Below, piece after piece: positions 7,405 through 9,633 of a stretch of DNA of 9,633 bases (its first letter is position 1; each line of letters begins with the position of its first letter). Made by a program: the position numbers and the translations under genes. Under the pieces are notes generated by a model, which did not search any database, had not been told where the DNA came from, and saw only the letters and a program-made list of their open reading frames with translations. This stretch comes from Bacteroidota bacterium (GTDB lineage: Bacteria > Bacteroidota > Bacteroidia > 2-12-FULL-35-15): NCBI GenBank assembly GCA_021413595.1, contig JAIOQD010000444.1:1-9633 (forward strand). Reading direction: 5' to 3'.

Positions 7405-7505
7405 TATCTGTTCCAACATTTCTGAAGGACAGGATTTAGCACCTTTCCAAAAAGGAAGGTTGCTAAGGTTTCATAGGGCTAGTCCCTCCACCTTTCTTGA
7501 TAAGT
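7402..7505 (-). ncRNA. SAM-I (S-box) riboswitch aptamer
   Basis: Read on the minus strand, this 104-base segment carries the conserved blocks of the SAM-I class in order. P1 5' strand ACTTATC (7505-7499) is followed by GGTGGAGGGACTAGCCC (7492-7476), then TATGAAACC and TTAGCAACC (7466-7458). Next come a P3 stem closed by CCTTCC and GGAAAGG, GGTGCTAAATCCTG (7443-7430), a P4 hairpin (CTGTCC with GGAACAG), and P1 3' strand GATAAGT (7408-7402). This class binds S-adenosylmethionine and usually shuts off methionine and sulfur genes by termination. The expression platform follows at once. The downstream genes are the methyltransferase and metH, which fits methionine-cycle control. Confidence 0.95.
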
Positions 7506-7589
7506 TAAAAACAATAATTTCACATAAAAAGCAGTAAAATCAACTTGTTTTAGAATTCTGCTTTCGCAGATTAATTAAAAGAACGAATA

Positions 7590-7597
7590 CAAATATA
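7590..7597 (-). promoter_or_regulatory. Candidate -7 promoter element (TATATTTG) for riboswitch operon
   Basis: The minus-strand TATATTTG fits TAnnTTTG exactly. It lies about 85 bases upstream of the aptamer and 59 bases after the stop of the repeat protein, so the leader would start near 7583. No clear -33 TTG stands at the usual distance. An inverted repeat (7613-7633) lies where the -33 region would be. Confidence 0.45.
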
Positions 7598-7612
7598 CTA
7601 TGAATTACTCTT

Positions 7613-7633
7613 ATACGAATTACTAATTCGTAT
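7613..7633. repeat. 9-bp inverted repeat after the repeat-protein gene
   Basis: ATACGAATT (7613-7621), ACT, AATTCGTAT (7625-7633) is a perfect inverted repeat. It lies 22 bases beyond the stop of the T9SS protein and 15 bases upstream of the candidate riboswitch promoter. No U-run follows on the minus strand, so it is not a standard terminator for that gene. It could be a transcript-end hairpin or an operator overlapping the promoter's -33 region. Confidence 0.35.
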
Positions 7634-7655
7634 TTTTATTCACAATTAACAGGTT

Positions 7656-9633
7656 TTATTTATTCATTACAACAATTTTCTTATTAACTATTGTATCAGA
7701 TAAACTTACCTGAATGTTATAAATACCTGAGGTTAATTCAGAAAGGTCAACATCCTGCTTTAAATCATTTGGTGCAAATTGTCCAACTGCAACTACCTGA
7801 CCGTTCACATTTACTATTTTGTATGATACAACTTCACCATTAGCTTGTTTTAAGCCTATAGTAACTTTATTGGCAGCAGGATTAGGATAAACAGTTACAA
7901 GGTTGTTTCCTTTTTCAATACTTGCAGTTGAAACCGGGCCGGAATCAAGTAAACAAATATCAAATTCTGGTGTTTCAGGTAGAGTAGATCCAAAATCATA
8001 TACTCTAATATAATAAGTATTACCTATTATCAAACCATTTGAATTTATCACTTCAGTACCACCTGTTGTTGTTTTGTCGGCACAATCAAAAGGTAAGCTG
8101 CTACAGCTATCCTTTAACAGAACCACAGCATCAAAGGATTCAGATCCTTTTACAGTAATTGTTTGATTGTTTGCCACTGCAATAAATTTATACCAAACAT
8201 CATAAGCAGCGGTGCTATAATAGTTTTGACAAGTATCAGAAACACCCGACTGGGTAGATCCTGTAACTGTACCTGCAATAAAATTACAATTAGAACTGGC
8301 AGTAAGGAGTGTAGCACTTGAACAATTGTCGTTTACCGGAGGAGGAGGAGGAACAGAGATACAGATATTAAAATCGGATGTTTCAGGGGCTACTGCACCA
8401 TAAGCATAAACGCGTACAAAATAGGTATTACCTACTGTCAATCCGCTTCCATTAATTAATTCTATTTCTCCTGGACCAGTCATATCAGAACAGCCAATGA
8501 TTGCTCCGTTACAGCTATCCTTTAATATAATCACGGCATCAAACGATAAGGAACCTTGAACAGTAACGGTATTGTTTGTAGTTGTGGCAACGAATTTATA
8601 CCACACATCATACGCACTTGTACTTGTGTAGTTACAGCTATCTGGTGGGCTCGACTGAGTGGATCCCGCAACAGTACCTTGAGTATAGTTACATACTGTA
8701 TCCACAATAATAGTTAATGCACTGTCGCAGTCATCGTTTACAGGAATTGGAGGAGGAAGAGCTACACATATCTCAAAATTAGGTGTGGAAGGATAAGTAC
8801 TACCATAAGCATAAACTCTAACATAATAGGTATTACCGGGGATCAATGCAGTATTGTTAATTCTTTCAGTACCTCCAGATCCTGTATTATCAGAGCAGTC
8901 AATACTTGAGCCGCTGCAACTATCTCTTAATGAAACTACTGCATCAAAAGAAGCAGATCCTTTAACAGTGATCGTTTGCCCACTAGCTCCGGCAACAAAT
9001 TTATACCAAACATCAAATGCAGTTACACTGGCAAAATTATTACAAGTATCAGCAGGTCCCGACATAGTAGCTCCATCAACAGTACCCTGAGAAAAATTAC
9101 AAGTCGAATCTACACTTAATAAAATTGCATTACTACAATTGTCGTAAAGAGGAGGAGGAGGAGGAAGTGATACACAAATATCAAAATCAGGAGTTGAAGG
9201 TATAGCTGTTCCATAAGTATGAACTCTAATGTAATATGTATTACCAACAATCAAATTAGTATCGTTGATTATTTCAATACCACCTGAAAATGTGTTATCA
9301 GCACAATTGATGACACTACCACTACAGCTGTCTTTCAAAATAACCACTGCATCAAAAGATAAAGCACCCTGCACTTTAATAACATTATTAGTGGACGTTG
9401 CAACAAACTTATACCAAACATCAAAGGCTGCTGCGCTTACAAAACTACCGCATGTATCAGGAGCTCCCGATTGAGTTGCTCCTGCTATAGAACCAGAAAC
9501 AAAAACACATGAAGAATCTACATTTAAAGGTATGGCATTTGCACAGTCATCATTAATAGGAGGAGGCGAAGGAAGCGACACACAAATATCAAAAGTTGGT
9601 GTTGTTGGTAAGGCATTTCCATAATGATATACT
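7656..9633 (-). CDS. Tandem-repeat secreted protein with T9SS sorting domain (N-terminus outside window)
   Basis: The frame is open from the window edge to a TAA at 7656-7658, about 658 residues, with no native start visible. A GTG at 9581 is internal: the sequence before it reads YHYGNALPTTPTFDICV, the tail of another repeat. Four complete repeats of about 136 residues follow (DNA about 9554-9147, 9146-8739, 8738-8334 and 8333-7947). Each starts with N/YDxC after a proline-rich linker. Each includes a DVWYKF block, a SFDAVV.LKDSC block, a GNTYYxRVYxYG block and ends FxIC, and each has six cysteines at matching places. The pattern resembles PPC-like beta-sandwich domains. The last 80 or so residues (VYPNPAANKVTI to the C-terminal IVVMNK, DNA about 7904-7656) are a type A T9SS sorting domain, cleaved on export by the type IX system. 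It is probably a cell-surface or secreted adhesin-like or enzyme-associated protein. Ligand and catalytic domain, if any, are not seen. Confidence 0.93.
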   Translation of the reverse strand, partial: VYHYGNALPTTPTFDICVSLPSPPPINDDCANAIPLNVDSSCVFVSGSIAGATQSGAPDTCGSFVSAAAFDVWYKFVATSTNNVIKVQGALSFDAVVILKDSCSGSVINCADNTFSGGIEIINDTNLIVGNTYYIRVHTYGTAIPSTPDFDICVSLPPPPPLYDNCSNAILLSVDSTCNFSQGTVDGATMSGPADTCNNFASVTAFDVWYKFVAGASGQTITVKGSASFDAVVSLRDSCSGSSIDCSDNTGSGGTERINNTALIPGNTYYVRVYAYGSTYPSTPNFEICVALPPPIPVNDDCDSALTIIVDTVCNYTQGTVAGSTQSSPPDSCNYTSTSAYDVWYKFVATTTNNTVTVQGSLSFDAVIILKDSCNGAIIGCSDMTGPGEIELINGSGLTVGNTYFVRVYAYGAVAPETSDFNICISVPPPPPVNDNCSSATLLTASSNCNFIAGTVTGSTQSGVSDTCQNYYSTAAYDVWYKFIAVANNQTITVKGSESFDAVVLLKDSCSSLPFDCADKTTTGGTEVINSNGLIIGNTYYIRVYDFGSTLPETPEFDICLLDSGPVSTASIEKGNNLVTVYPNPAANKVTIGLKQANGEVVSYKIVNVNGQVVAVGQFAPNDLKQDVDLSELTSGIYNIQVSLSDTIVNKKIVVMNK
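7947..9554 (-). repeat. Four tandem ~408-bp coding repeats
   Basis: The first cysteines of successive repeats are spaced 136, 136 and 135 codons apart, so the DNA period is about 408 bp. Nucleotide similarity is visible by eye, for example GGAGGAGGAGG linker tracts and repeated CTACAGCTATCCTTTAA and TTTATACCAAACATCA segments on the plus strand. A further partial copy runs into the right window edge at 9555-9633. Such arrays can gain or lose units by recombination. Confidence 0.85.

Noticed and set aside
7441..7460. Short palindrome resembling the REP-like hairpins in metH
   Set aside because: It is the P3 stem of the SAM-I aptamer and is explained by the riboswitch.
8854..9474. Plus-strand open frames opposite the repeat protein
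   Set aside because: They recur because the coding repeats recur, and they are shadows of the minus-strand gene.
7947..9554. CRISPR-like periodic repeats
   Set aside because: The period is about 408 bp, inside one open frame, with a protein-level pattern and no short spacer-repeat structure.
9579..9581. GTG as the start of the T9SS repeat protein
   Set aside because: The frame continues upstream to the window edge with sequence matching the tail of another repeat, so the true start is outside the window.

Overview
The window looks like a chromosomal segment of a member of the Bacteroidota. The evidence is an A/T-rich sequence, a type IX secretion (T9SS) C-terminal sorting domain on a large repeat protein, TAnnTTTG-type -7 promoter elements, A-rich start regions without strong Shine-Dalgarno sequences, and CKKD-type lipoproteins. 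Genus cannot be read from the sequence; an environmental or Chitinophagales-like lineage is only a guess.

Layout. 1-971 (-): secreted thioredoxin-fold protein, cut by the left window edge. 1104-1421 (-): small, extremely basic secreted protein. 1604-2026 (+): lipoprotein with a degenerate Rieske-like fold. 2027-2456: non-coding, with imperfect palindromes and a hairpin between two convergent genes. 2457-6230 (-): metH, cobalamin-dependent methionine synthase. 6282-7040 (-): class I SAM-dependent methyltransferase. 7041-7655: long leader and intergenic region. 7656-9633 (-): tandem-repeat T9SS cargo protein, cut at its N-terminus by the right window edge.

The most coherent unit is the methyltransferase-metH operon and its leader. 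On the minus strand, 7402-7505 is a clear SAM-I (S-box) riboswitch aptamer. It is followed by a 10-bp terminator stem with a nine-U tail (7324-7360) and an 8-bp alternative pairing that can act as antiterminator (7350-7357 with 7397-7404). The expected logic is that high SAM closes P1, the terminator forms, and the operon is off. When SAM is low, MetH is made to regenerate methionine. A SAM-consuming methyltransferase sits first in the operon.

This unit also carries several repeat-like sequences. A 164-bp nested inverted-repeat element (7080-7243) lies between the riboswitch terminator and the first gene. A G/C-rich hairpin (6245-6263) lies just before the metH start. A related G/C-rich palindrome (3345-3361) is read in frame inside metH within an apparent insertion of about 24 residues. 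Four heptanucleotide units (2971-2998) are also read in frame inside metH. The idea that mobile palindromes are tolerated inside an essential-type enzyme and its leader is the most interesting point here. I see no defence system, CRISPR array, tRNA, rRNA, transposase or integrase.
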